From Podaxis mareebaensis (Eukaryota > Basidiomycota > Agaricomycetes > Agaricales > Agaricaceae), in contig JAEUWP010000302.1 in NCBI GenBank assembly GCA_018524725.1, positions 216,114 through 280,113 of the forward strand: a DNA stretch of 64,000 nt. Reading direction: 5' to 3'. This document shows, in pieces, positions 1 through 14,000 of the stretch (the stretch's first letter is position 1; each line of letters begins with the position of its first letter). A model generated the notes under the pieces. It saw nothing but the letters and a program-made list of their open reading frames with translations, made no database searches and was not told the DNA's origin. Position numbers and translations under genes: made by a program.

Positions 1-1934
1 TCATGAGATCTTTGAATGGCGGAATTGAAAATTTGTTCTCGGCAGACGCGTCAATGTCTGTAGACGCCAAACATCAGATCTGAGGTTAAACTGGGCTGAA
101 GAGGAGAGATACGAACAGCAGAATTGCATAAGTTTGGAGGGGACTTGGTTGATGGTTCGACCTTGGTCGTTCAGGCGGAGCATTTCTGAAGGTTTGAGCG
201 AGTTTCGGAGACGTAGGACGAGAGTATCCGTGGCCGGATTTGATGGAGCGCATAGAAGGATACAGGCGTCTGGTTGAACAGCAAGGATTTGCAACACGGT
301 CTCGACAATGGTTCTGCAAAGGAGCTAGTGGGTGTTATGTCGCAGGCAGACTCAAGGATGCGCCTACCGTGTTTTACCCGTTCCTGCTGGTCCAGAAATC
401 AGATATGGCACAGGCCATTCTCGAAGGGCGATGGCAGTCACAGCATTCTGACCTGCTGGTTAGATACCAACTTCGCGGGGGGCTGGGTGGATCCGGACCT
501 TCTGTTCTACATTCAAGTCTTTGTCTCTCCATTTCAATTCGTCAGGGACGGTCCTTGCATCCGTGATCCAGCGTGGTGGAGTGTCCGTAATGTTCTTGAG
601 ATCAGGGAATAACCATTTAGCGACTAAGCTGTCCTCGAGGCCAGCGCTCATTGCACCGTTGAGGTCGGCGACGGCTGCCTCCATTAAACAGAATGGGCGC
701 GCATTCACGAGGAAGGATATGTTGAAGGTTAAAGGAAGTTGGAATGGAATATGATTTTCTGTTTGAGCAAGATAGAGTGCAATACCAATGAAATAATTCT
801 GTATATATTCCTGAAGCGTGGGCGAGTAGAGGTCTAGCACGCTGAATTTTAGTTGGGAATTGGGTCCAACGTGGGTCATACTCACGAACGAGACCTTCCC
901 TCTTCTGTGAGGCAATAACTCGAGCTTCGAAGGCAAGGCCGGTCCCGAAGAACGGCTCCGTGAAGCCATTCTGTGAAGCAATCACTTGACGCAGTTTAAC
1001 AAGGTCTCCGGTGTCAAGGCGAGGGTAGTTCTCTCGCAAACCTGGTACGACAAGAGTAAACTCGCACCGTTTCCAGTCTGTGAGTTTGAGATCCGTGACA
1101 TTCCAAAGAACGATGTTCGAGCGTTGAGTGCAGAGGTAATCTACTTCGGCCTGTAGGATGGGGTACCAATGTTCATGGTAATGACCAGCGTCCAGGGGTA
1201 TGTGTTCATCGGGTATAAATGGCGGTCGCGATAAGAGCTGACTCTCCCGTTTCTCAACGAGATGGGAGAGCAAGAAGGTACTTGAATAGTCAGGTGGTGG
1301 GAAAGGAGAAACAGGAGGCAGAGGCTCGAGTTGGTGAATGGCTCTTTGTATATTTCTGAGGGATTGTGGTACGAAAGATGGGGCCTGCAGATTGATTAGC
1401 GCTAGCCATCGGATAATCAGCAGCGGCGTACATATTTGTCCAGTCCGTGATTTCTTGCCTGGGAATTGAAGCTGTGGCAGGCCACTTGGAGAGTTAAGTT
1501 GGCTCACTTACAGGCGTCGGGTTTATTTCAGGAGATTTTCCTTTCGTTTCTGTGGCTCCTTGGTTCTCTTTAGTTTGTGTTTTTCTTTTATTCGATTTTG
1601 TATGCGATCGAGGGGTGAGAAGTTGTTTTGAACTAGTTTCATTGGATTTCTTCGGATCTTTAATGACAATACGGCTGCTTTCTGGAGGAGGACCGAGTGT
1701 GCGGGGAGACCTGAAGCCATGGCGCGGAGCTACACGGTCTTTCCAATAGGGATGAATACTCGAGTCATACTGAGCATCATCTACCTGGATAGGACTTATC
1801 GGTTGAGGATAGAAGAGCTGTTGATGACCATAAGGAGATGTTGGAGGGGCATAAGCCGTCCGCGAGTATGGGGGAGAGTATTGCTCCATGTGGGACTGGG
1901 GGGAGATTCGGTTGGGTGATTGTTTATGTGCCAT
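1..1934 (-). CDS. Mov10/SDE3-like superfamily 1 RNA helicase, N-terminal part (cut by window start)
   Basis: The ATG is at 1934 (start MAHKQSPNR) and the gene runs off the left edge, so only the N-terminal half is present. A low-complexity Pro/Ser/Tyr-rich head (1934-1512) precedes a conserved middle region. The helicase core then begins with DLNVEQ, continues after an intron as NAVTAIALREW and reaches a Walker A motif, GPAGTGKT (about 375-400). After another intron comes LLCAPSNPATD, the motif Ia region typical of the Upf1/Mov10 family. One clear GT-AG intron is 759-885; others lie near 1480-1511, 446-485 and 310-370. Mov10/SDE3/Armitage proteins are ATP-dependent 5'-3' RNA helicases linked to mRNA turnover and RNA silencing. 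That role is inferred from family membership, since the C-terminal RecA domain lies outside the window. The gene is divergent from APC1, with 326 bp between the two start codons. Exon boundaries upstream of 980 are approximate. Confidence 0.78.
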
Positions 1935-2260
1935 CGTCCTCGAGGACAGTTTAACAGCATTCCCTCCAAGAAAGCGCTCAAAATAAAGTTGGGAAACGTG
2001 GCGCAGTGCATACGTAAGATCCTCAGAAGATACAACCTCTTGGGATACACCCAAAGGCTGACGGCAACGTAGGGCAGAACCTGTAAGGCTATATGATAAG
2101 TTGGAGCGTTGAGTTCGCTGTTTATTGCGTTGGATGTTGTGTGAAAATCGAAGCGTTATTCAATATATCATGAGCCTCTAAAGTACACAAGGACAAACAG
2201 CGCGTCTGTGATCAGCGCGCCTGCAATGATCTGGGTTCCCAAAGGCATGACTCTGCTGCA

Positions 2261-5200
2261 ATGATTCGCCCTGTTACTGTTTCCCTTCAATCTCTCCACA
2301 AATCTTCTGCATTCCAGTTCCTTGAGCAGCACACGCCAACATCCGGCGCATCATCTAATGAATCCAACCTGCTCCAAGCCATCCGCTCCGTCTTGCGTGG
2401 ATCAGATACCGAGAATCTCTCAACCATACAGACCACATATCATTACGACACACAGCTTGATGATCGTGAACTAACATGGAATGCAAACACTGTCATTCTC
2501 AGTCATGGAGGAGTCATTCGCAGGAGATGGACTTTCGACCAGGAAGGGGAGACTATCCAATGGGCTTGCTTGGGCGTGTTAGAGCAAGTCGAAACACAAA
2601 ACCCCCGTGATGCCTCCGCATCGGCATCTACATCCACTATATCCTCACCTCAGTCTGGAAAGTCGCCTTCTGAACGACCGACATTTGGTCCTTTCACACG
2701 TGCGCAGGCCGCTTCACAGATTGCGTCTAACCATGCCACCCTCGTACCAGCCATCTTCATCTTTCTCCGTAGTGTTGGGAGGATCATTCTTCAAAATGGT
2801 GTCGAATACTCCCTCTCTTTGCCATTCATAGTCCGCAAAGCATGGCCTCTGTTTCCGCACGGCGTCATGATCCAACGGGTGCTTGAACCCAGTGAATTCC
2901 TCGAGGCTGAGTTGACGGGAGAAGCTGTACTTCCTACTATATTCTCCATGACAAGTCCTCTAGCTGAAGCGGCTGCGGTAGGACTGACAGCCGGTATTGC
3001 GGGAGGATACAGAGATATTCCCGTCACGTTGAAAGATGAAGACGAAAACTCAACGAGACCCCTCAGATCGGTTCCATCTACGGAAATGGTTGTCACTGTC
3101 ACTCGGCAGGGAAAAGATTGCACTGTATACGCTGTTGTCACTGTGGACGTCGAACAGCGAAAGTTGTCGATCTGGCGATATGCGTACCTTAAGCCCAAGG
3201 ATATGCCTGTTCCGCTCACAGAAAGCCGCACACGGGAGTCAAAAAAACGACATTCGATTCCCGGACCAGGAAGTCGACGCACGTCGGCCATCTACGACGG
3301 AGCGGGACGCCTCCATCACCCTTTATCACCCGGTCGTCGGTCACCAGAGGTATCACCTACGCCTGATATTTTCGACGTCCCTCTCCCCGAAATGCCACCT
3401 CTTTCTGCTCTTCCTGGAATGGCACCATCCCTTTCCACTGCAACAACCTTACAATCACTCGTGTCGGGAGGACCATCTCAACGATCCGCTGCAACCGCCG
3501 CAAAGGCGGGGCGGCTTTCCCTGACCAGAAATGATCTCAGCGTGACTATGGATCGTATGGTTCTTGGAGGTCGTGCGGACGCCGACATAGAGATCCCTAT
3601 CGAGCACGGAAGGATGAAAGCGGCATATTGGATGCAAAGAGTGTATAGCCAGGAAATATCTGAAGAAGAGTGAGTACTTTTCTCCTTGTTGTCTTTTGAT
3701 ACTGATTGACGCAGTGCAAAGTCGTGGCGCGACATAACATTTTCAGCCTTCGACGAACGCTTTGACGGAAGCCAGGAACGTTGTTTGATGTCCTTCCAAC
3801 TCCCGAAATCCCGGCTCGCTCACGTCCTCTCAGTAACCTTTGGAGGAGACAACATGATGAAGGTCGAACCTGTGGCCCAAATCCCCGCCATTGCCTCGAC
3901 GTCAATACGGGCCACTCGGGAGTTTGTTTGGGACTTGCTTGTACTTAAACATGATCATCGACTCACACTCCTGACTCATGGTCTCCGGGAGATCCCTATC
4001 GAAGTTAATAGGAACTCCCAGGCTTCTGCTGATGGCTCAGGGATGGATATAGAGATGGACGGAGATGTCAATCCCGTTGTCCACCTCTCTCGCGCCGGGA
4101 CATCGTCTGCTACCCTCACTTTTGCAAACGGTCGTAAGGCCCGTCTAGACCTGCCTTTCAGCCCCAAAGATCCGTTGACAATGGAATGTCTTGCCGTTCT
4201 TGCACAATGTTTGACACCCGAAGCTTCCTTCCTTCTCTACCGTGCCTTTCTAGATCGGTGGAACAACAAAGGACTGTCATCAGTGAACGGGATCCAGTTC
4301 AGGTGTTTGACGGATGCGATCTACACCGTCTTCCAACTCAAGAACGAACCAATACCACCGCCGACCGGAGCTTGGGAGCAACTGGCACAATCGACATCGC
4401 ACAAACATTTCAAAGAAGATCCTGTATTACGTCAATTGCGCAGGCCCGCTGATGTCCCACCGCCAAAACCAATTCATCCGACTAAACGGCCTTCGAAACT
4501 CTTGTCACCAATGTTGTATGCACTTCATACGCTCGCCGAATATCTACGCCTTCTTGTTCATCGGTTCGAGGACCTTGTAAAATTGGTGCCTTTGATTCGT
4601 AGAATAGCACTCGAGGTGCGACCTGAGTGGGCGGATTATTGGCAAAGACTTGTTCCAGACCCAGGGGCCGTTTGGCCCGTAACCGCTGTCTCGCGTGTGT
4701 GACCTTGACTTTTTCCATCTCCCTCTTTTTCTGACGTCTTTCATATTCACCTGCAGCGCATCTTGACGATCGAATACCTGTTTGGCCGCCTGACATTTCC
4801 GCCATCTTCTATGGTCGCTTGAGCAATCCCGAATGGAAAGTCCCATGGCACGATACATCCCATATCGCCTCGCGGTTTGGTGTTCCAGCGTCGTTCGAGT
4901 ATGGCAGATGGGATCCACTTCATGGTCTACATGACTTGTCGGATCTGTATTCGTATCTCACGGATAGTCAAACGCCTGATGTACGCACGAGGGCAGAGCG
5001 TGCTATGTTATTGCTCGTCACAAGGCGAGGGACAAAATTCCTTGACTCCTTGCCGCTCGGGATCACGGCACCATTGCGAGAAGCTGCAAGGACATGTCAG
5101 TTGGCACCACCCACGAATTGGCCACTCCATGCCTATATGGCGATTGGCAGAAACGATTTAGCAGCATCGGCAAGTGAGACGGTCGAACAGTTCGACAGAG

Positions 5201-8200
5201 ATGGTTTCAAATCTAAGAGTGATTTCTTTGTGAGTCGTCCACTTTTCATATGGCAACTTCATTTTGTTCACACGGATCGCGTATGCAGTGTCTTGGGAAA
5301 CCTCGCCAGACGATCAGCCACTTTGTCTCCGCTGCTCGGGCGGCTGGAGGGGGAGAGGTCGATGTCGTCACTGGTGTTGAACTCGACCTTGAAGCGTTTA
5401 CAACTATTCGCTTTGGTCAGGATAGACGATTGGAAGAAGTCGCTCGTATGCTATGCTCGTCAACCGTAACCTCTATTAAAATTGCCGATCGGCCCGATCT
5501 CAGGTATGTCATTCCGAAACGTTCGCTTAACTTGTAGCCTTGTGACTGACGAAAGTATTTTGACAGTGAACACGATCAGACTAAGGAGCACCAGAACCAT
5601 GTCATCCGCGTAGCAGAACGAACACTTGCACTTCCTTATGGTCGTGCGATGTTTACATTCGGTTCGGTCCCTACGGTCACCCGTGAAGCGTATACGATCC
5701 CCAAACTCGAATTTACTATACGCGTACAACCGCTAAACATCACCGTCAGCCCTGAGGTAGGCAAGATTCCTACTGAATCGCTTAACTGGGGCGAATTCCA
5801 CAATGGTGTCGCTGCGGGATTGCGTATATCACCGACTGCTGCTGGTGTGGAGAGTTCGTGGATTGCGTTCAATAAACCCTCCGAGTTGTCTCCGGAACAC
5901 GCGGGATTCTTGCTGGGACTTGGGCTGACGGGACACCTCAAGCATATGATGACCTGGCATACTTTCAGTTATTTGACGCCGAAGCACGATTTGACGTCTA
6001 TTGGAGTATTGTTGGGGTTGTCCGCGGCGAATGTAGGAAATGCAAACCAGCATGTGACAAAGCTGTTGGCGGTGCATACACCAGCATTGTTGCCTACGCC
6101 TTTGGTTGACTTGAATGTCTCGTTGATGACCCAGGCTGCTGGGCTTTCTGGTGTGGGATTGCTGTATCTTGGGACGAAGAATCGCAGGATGGCGGAGGTA
6201 TGCTTGAATCAAATAAGCAGAAGGGATCTTGTTCAGCCGGATCTGAGCAATGAACATCGAGAAGCGTATACCTATGCTGCGGCACTCGCATTCGGCATGA
6301 TCATGCTAGGAAAAGGCACCACGATTCCTGCGGATGCGCACCTGTTGTCGAGGTTGAGCACTCTCATCCACGGCGATGCAGATCCACTGCTCGGCAAGAA
6401 AATGCGGGCGCCATTTGACATTAATCTGACGTCGCCTGCGGCGACGATTGCTTTGGGACTGATGTATTTGCGGACAGAACGACAGGACATCGCTGATCTA
6501 CTGCCGATTCCTGATACAGTCCTCGCGCTTAATCGGATTCAGCCGAGTTTCTTGACTGTCAGGACTATTGCGAGGAATTTGATTATGTGGAACGAGATTG
6601 CTCCATCAAACGAGTGGCTGGTTTCCCAGATTCCGGAAAGTATACGAGAGGCGATTGAAGCCAGGACGAAGCATAACAAGGTCATCGACGAGTCAATCGA
6701 GCTGGCGTACTATAATGTGTTGGCAGGGTGTTGTTTCGTAATTGGGTTGAAGTATGCAGGGACAGCCAGGCAAGAGGCGTATTTGCTCATCGTGCGATAT
6801 TTCGATCTCTATACCAGGTTAGCTTATACGAACGGTCAGTTGAAAGTTCAGTTCGTGTCTTTGCATCTGCTCATTGGTATACAGGGCCTGCTTTTGATCA
6901 TAGAATCAAGAGGTCGGCTGTCAGAGACGGTCTCAATCTGATATCTATCTCACTGAGTATGGTCATGGCTGGAACCGGGGAAATAAGCTGTCTCCGACGG
7001 CTGAGGTATGCCTATGGAATGTACCAACAATCTGGCTATCACCATGGGTTTAAATATGGCGTTCACGTCTCGACTCACACGGCATTGGGACTCTTATTCC
7101 TTGGTGCAGGTCGGTTCACTCTCGGAACGTCCGATGCCGCGATTGCATGCCTCGTCACCGCTTTCTTCCCGCGATTTCACCCTGTCTCTTCGGATAACAA
7201 ATGCTTCTTGCAAGCGTTGCGTCACCTATGGGCGCTGGCCGTCGAGCCGAGATGCCTGATTGCCAGGGACGTGGATTCTGGGGAGGTGGTCTATCTGCCT
7301 GTGAAAATCACGTTTAGGGAAGAAAAGGAGACGTCGGTAACCCTTATATCACCTACCCTAATACCCGATATGGATAAACTCGTGTCAATACGCGTCGACA
7401 CACCCAGGTATTGGCCTTTCTATCTGGACACAGAGCAGGTACCGAGACACAAAGACGCTCTGCTAAAAAGTCAGACGTTATACGTGAAAAGAAGAACGGC
7501 GTTCTTGAGCTACACAGAGGACCCTAAAGGGAGTAGGAGTCTGTTCGTACGGTCTGGATCCTCGGCTGGTGACGCTGCTACACTCGATTTCCCGCAATTG
7601 ACGGACACAAGGACACACCCAGCAAGTGACCTGTCGGAGTTTATAACATCATTCTCAAACGACGTACTATTCTTGGCTTTCGCGGATCACATGGCTAGGG
7701 GCGATGAAGGTTTCACGGACAAGGAGCGTTTATTCCACAAGTATTGTCATGCGGCGTTGCTGGATAGCATCTTGCAGGACAAACCGCAGACGTTGCAATC
7801 CCACTTGACGTTGTACCTGTACAGGACGATGGATCCCCGGAGCCAGTACTTCAATCTGCGGTTGCAGGATTTACGATTCGCAGCCGACTTCTATTCAAAA
7901 ATTTATGATCGGAGGTTCAGCGGGAGGGCAAATAATAACCCACGACCACCTCTGATTAGGGATACGGCTGTACTTGGAGCATTGTATGCTCTGGACAAAC
8001 GGTTGGAGACTGTAAGGAAGTCGGAGACGTTTTTGCGAGCATTGGGGGAGTATGCAAGAGGGGAAGCTGTTACGACCTCTCCGCCATCAGATGTTATCGG
8101 AGGCGCAGCAGGGAAAGATGGGGAGGATGATGAGGGTCTGGGCATTACGCGTCAACTTGCGTGGTACCTCCTGAGGAACGGCGTGCCTGTCTCAACACTT

Positions 8201-8434
8201 CTCGTTGTGCTACGGCAACTTGCGCGAGACGCGCATAAACAGTGCTTAGGTGCGCCGCCACCGGAGGGAACAAATGATGCAGCGCTATTGGACCTAGGGA
8301 TCAAGGAGGTATTGCATGGGACGGGAACAAAGATGACTACTGCGCTTGGATCGGGGTGGAGTGCGAAGTCCTTGGATGAGATTATACAGGTCTGGGGTAT
8401 GGATGGTGGTGGTGCAAAAAGTAGCAGATCCTAA
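2261..8434 (+). CDS. APC1: Anaphase-promoting complex subunit 1 (APC1/BimE/Cut4)
   Basis: Exons are 2261-3669, 3715-4694, 4757-5229, 5289-5503, 5567-6834 and 6885-8434, which join in frame to 1964 aa. APC1 is the largest scaffold subunit of the anaphase-promoting complex, the E3 ubiquitin ligase that targets cyclins and securin. The N-terminal part carries the family signature around FDQEGETIQWACLG (residues about 90-105), followed by a Ser/Pro-rich insert. The C-terminal half holds the proteasome/cyclosome (PC) repeats: HNGVAAGLRISPTAAGV, HAGFLLGLGLTGHL, SIGVLLGLSAANVG and AGLSGVGLLYLGT (residues about 1100-1230). Later comes GPAFDHRIKRSAVRDGL, followed by GLLFLGAGR. All five introns are 45-63 nt with GT-AG ends. 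The length fits fungal APC1 proteins, which are usually about 1,900-2,100 aa. The start at 2261 is the first ATG of a long open frame. I see no disruption. Confidence 0.95.
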
Positions 8435-9346
8435 GAATACCTGATGTATCCATTTGTCCGAGGAAATGAGATATGAACTTGTTCAACATCGGAACATTGA
8501 GAAGAGGAGATTTGATTGGAATGCACCACAACATTCCAAGCAAGAGCACAAGTGACCAGGTCAGTGATATACCCAAAATTGGGAGTATGAGCATCAGGAG
8601 TACAGATGCCTATACACATGTCTCTTCCTGCGCATTGGTGTGCGATCTGTCCCCAAGCCCTGAGCGGATCAGCGGATTAAACTTTCCACCATACCCAGCG
8701 TTCAGCAGTAAGAGTCGAAGCGACCGGGCGAGCTTGGACTGCAAGACCTTTTTTTGCTGTGACAACTTCCCAGTGACCACACTCTGTATCCGGAAAACGG
8801 TTTAATCAACACGTAAGGCAAGCTCTCAAACTCTGAATGTGGACATGTCAAAGGTGCCAGTAGCCGTGCGATGCCCAGACTTGTGGCTTGACAACGATAC
8901 AATCTGGAGTTTGTGTGATAGCATAATGGTGTGAAGATGTTGAAGAAGGGGAGATGATCCACACGATCCGTGGAGAAGGTAGTGGTTCAGGTTCATTGAT
9001 CTAGTTCGGTCCAAGCTCTATGATGAGAAGCTGGAACTAGGTACCCCATCGCCTTCTTTCTAATGTGAGTGTGCTTCTCCATGTTGTGTATTGTCTACAC
9101 AATGACTTGTCGTGGGCATCAAGCCGATTCCCATTCAGGCTCAACATTGCCGGTGTATCAACTCCAAATAATAATGCCATTCTACATAGATATTCCGGAA
9201 TCGAGATACATAATTCTACTCGCTCCAAGTTATTAGTAAAGAGGGACGTTGATTTGAGTAGCGGTGTGAGATATGATGATAGAAAATGATGGGGAGTCTA
9301 TGTGTACAGTGGGAAGGAATGGTATCAACGTGATCTAGAAAGCAAT
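8435..9346. other. Convergent intergenic region, APC1 and DAHP synthase 3' ends
   Basis: These 912 bases separate the stop codons of two convergent genes and should hold both 3' UTRs. The short open frames on both strands have no recognisable protein character. No RNA gene or repeat was seen. Confidence 0.6.
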
Positions 9347-10752
<1,406 letters not shown>

Positions 10753-11001
10753 GTTGGCTGGAATTGCTAGAGGTTGATAAGATGAGAAGAGATGAGAACG
10801 AGAGAGGAGAGAGAAGTAGAAGAGGATGCGAATACTGACGAAACCTGAAGTTCCTGGGGTGTTTTATACTGTCCTGGGCCATTAGAAACGACGAACTTTG
10901 GACGAAAGTTTTTGGATCGGAGTAATCGAAAGATAGATCTCGTACGAACTGAACCACCCAAGCCGGAGCACCTTATAAACTAGTTAATTATTTATTTTTT
11001 C

Positions 11002-11010
11002 ATGACTCAT
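11002..11010. promoter_or_regulatory. Gcn4/Cpc1-type general amino-acid-control element
   Basis: The 9-mer ATGACTCAT is a perfect match to the core palindrome bound by Gcn4/CPC1 bZIP factors. It lies in the 320-bp divergent gap between the DAHP synthase ATG (10752, minus) and the PIH1-like ATG (11073, plus). It is about 250 bp upstream of the aromatic-pathway gene, the expected target. It is only about 63 bp upstream of the PIH1-like start. Binding is inferred from sequence. Confidence 0.5.
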
Positions 11011-11072
11011 CGCATCTCGGATTCTTCTCGGGTTCCATGTCATGTGATCCACCTCCTTTCTTCAATCTCATC

Positions 11073-14000
11073 ATGTCCACCACACCCAAGCTCCCTATTG
11101 ACCTTGCTCCTACCCCAGGTTTCTGCATCAAATCCACCGTCGTGAATCCTGCGACACTGTTTCCACCTCCAAACGCGGATAGTCCTAACGTTCTCGAGCC
11201 ACCAACTCCCATCGTCGTTCCCCCAGGCAGAAAGGTCTTTGTCAACATATGCTATGATAAGAATGTTCCCCCGCCTCCTCCCGCGGACGAAGAGGTTATA
11301 CAACGCGCAATGAACGCGCAAGAACACGATGAACAAATCTACTATGTTCCTGTCGTAGTATCCCAACCCAGAGAAGATAAGGATAAAGGTCGGTTCTCGG
11401 TGATTTCTTGGCCCTTTCCCCCTCATTTGCACGCTCGTCCCGATTGCGCGTACTGTGGAGGCGCCCACGCAGTTTCCGCATTTATCTTGCCCTTCGCGCT
11501 CTCACACCCGTGTCGTTGCCTGTCAATCTCGCGCCTCTGCCCAATCTCACACGTCTGCCTGTGCTATGATTCAAGATTTTTTTTTTCTTTTGCCCCTTAC
11601 GGTGCCTGGTCGTCCCTGGGTATATCCTTACTTCCTCAGTGGTTGATTCCTTCGATGTTGTCGAGTTCGACTTATCCGATGGGATTTTTTTTTCTAACTG
11701 TCATTGCGTTTTCAACAATTCTTCTATCCGGTACTTCTTTGAGGCTCGTTTTTTGTTGTGATGGATTTGCAGAGCCGAGTTCTCTCTCTGCTGTGTTGAG
11801 CGGCAACAGTGCCATCTCACGACCCATTTGGCAGATGTCCGGAACACAAATTGACTGGTGATTCAAAGATGGCCTCTGCGCACCAACGCGTGCAGCTCTT
11901 TCTTCTGTTCCACCCCATGTTGGGCCCTTTTAATTTCTCGAGCTCTTATTATGCATTCCTGGCATCCAACCGGTTGTACTTTAGCGTCTTAAACCATGGA
12001 GTGACTCGGCTATGCCTACCCGTATTACCTCCAAAGAGCTTGGTGGTTCGTCCCACTTTTTACTCATAAACTACTGAAGCACAGGTCATAACATTGCGAG
12101 CGTTTTTTGCCATCACTTTCCTTTCTGATATTCTGCATCGACGCTTCTGGCTTCTTTTTTGCCCTTCAGGTTTGCTAATTCGGGACTTCAGAGGGCGCAC
12201 ACGTTCCACATATGACGCCCAATCGTAGTGTTCTCGATTCTGTTCTGATGCGCTGGCATGCCTGATCACGACAATCATTTTTCACCAAACCTTGCCAGGA
12301 ACAATGGAGGCACTCAGCTGAAAAGCTATTCTAGCTTTCACATCTTATTGCCTTTCACAACATATGACTCATGACTTGGGTGGTACCCCGGGGCTTGTTC
12401 ATCAAGTGGTATCGGTAAACCGAGGCAAAGTGGTCATTGGGCTGAGCATTGACAAGGCAAGACTCTGCTGCACCCACCGATCAGACAGTGTATGCTGTGT
12501 TTATCATTTCGGGCGAAACCTCTCACATCGGCGCTGGGAGCGTGATATCCGACTGGAACGTTGTTGACATCGATTTCTTTTACTTTCCTTGTTCCCCCCT
12601 TCGTGAACAATCTGACTGATGAAATTGACAATTCAACCTTCCCATTGCTTGATCAAACAGCCGGAAATCCCTCTCTAGTTTTCGATTGCGTGTATAATTC
12701 AACGTTGAGGTCGCGATCACTTAGGGATTCCGACTTCAAGATATTCCTGGTCGGTGAGTAGAATCCCATTCTGACTTGCTTCATTCTTCCTTCTGTGTCA
12801 TCGCCCAAATGGATTGGATCCCGATGAGGATGGAATCCCGCCCGAGGTCCAAGTCGAACTCGGCGCTAACAGCATTGCTAACCTTTATTATATAATATTC
12901 AATGTTTCATTGCAACCCGATGCTATCCTGAGCAGCGGTATTCACCAGCCTGTGTTAAACGGTGCTGCGACGTGGGATTGAGCCGCGGCCGGGATGATGA
13001 ACGGGAATTCGGTGGGCCGAATTGCTCTCGGCCCTTTGGCTATCATAATTCATATCCCTTTCCTCATCAACTCCGCCCGCTTCGTACGGTTTCGTCCATG
13101 TTTGGATCTATTTTCACCATTTCCATTTTTTCTCTTGTGAGTTGCAGCTCCTCGCAATTTGCGGCGTTTGGTTCGTACGCGGAGATGGAGGCGGGGCCAA
13201 TGATTCGTTATTCGATTCGTATACATCCCGGCGTTCATGCATGATTGCCTTTCGGGCATGCTGCCGTGGAGTTCTATTTTTGGATCCGAGGGGTGGATCT
13301 TGGAAATGAGGGACTGTTCTGTTGCTTCATTACGTTGACATCGTATCTTGGCCAGGCGTTCTTCATGGACCGTCGATCATTGAACGCCACATGGGTTATA
13401 TTTTGTTCCAATCATTTCTTGCACTTGGGACTTCTTTGTTGTTTTTCTTCCTTCTCATTGCTTTGGATGATTTTGGTGCAATGGTTTGCTTTTTGACAGG
13501 AGCATGCGGGGTGAAAAGTGATAAGATGGATGGTGGTGGGAAATGTCCCAAGCCATACGGCTATCTTCTAGCCATTGCTAGAACACAATATGGCCATTCT
13601 CTATAGCTGTGCATTCTCCTTCACCTCAAACGACAGGAGTGCGAGCGGAAAGCTTAGCTGCACAGCCTTGATAATCCTGTTCATATTCTCCTTCCCCCTT
13701 TTGGCTATGCGATGCCGCTTTTCCGACTTTCCGCCTACAACAAACTTTTGCGAAAAGTGATTGGCAGGCTCTCTGAATGGGCGAAACAATGTTCCCGCCG
13801 AGGTTTTGCCCCCACATCCCTGTAAACTCTGCCGTATGCGCCATGCATTGCCTCGCAACCCTATCGTGACTATTTTGTTTCGTTTCGTTTACTGAGGTCT
13901 ATTTTTACCTTTCTTCGTGCCAGAGTCCGCGAATTCCCTCACGACCCTCGTTTTCCTATTTCGCCTGGCATCTTGCTTTCAGAGAAGCACGCCTTTCGCT

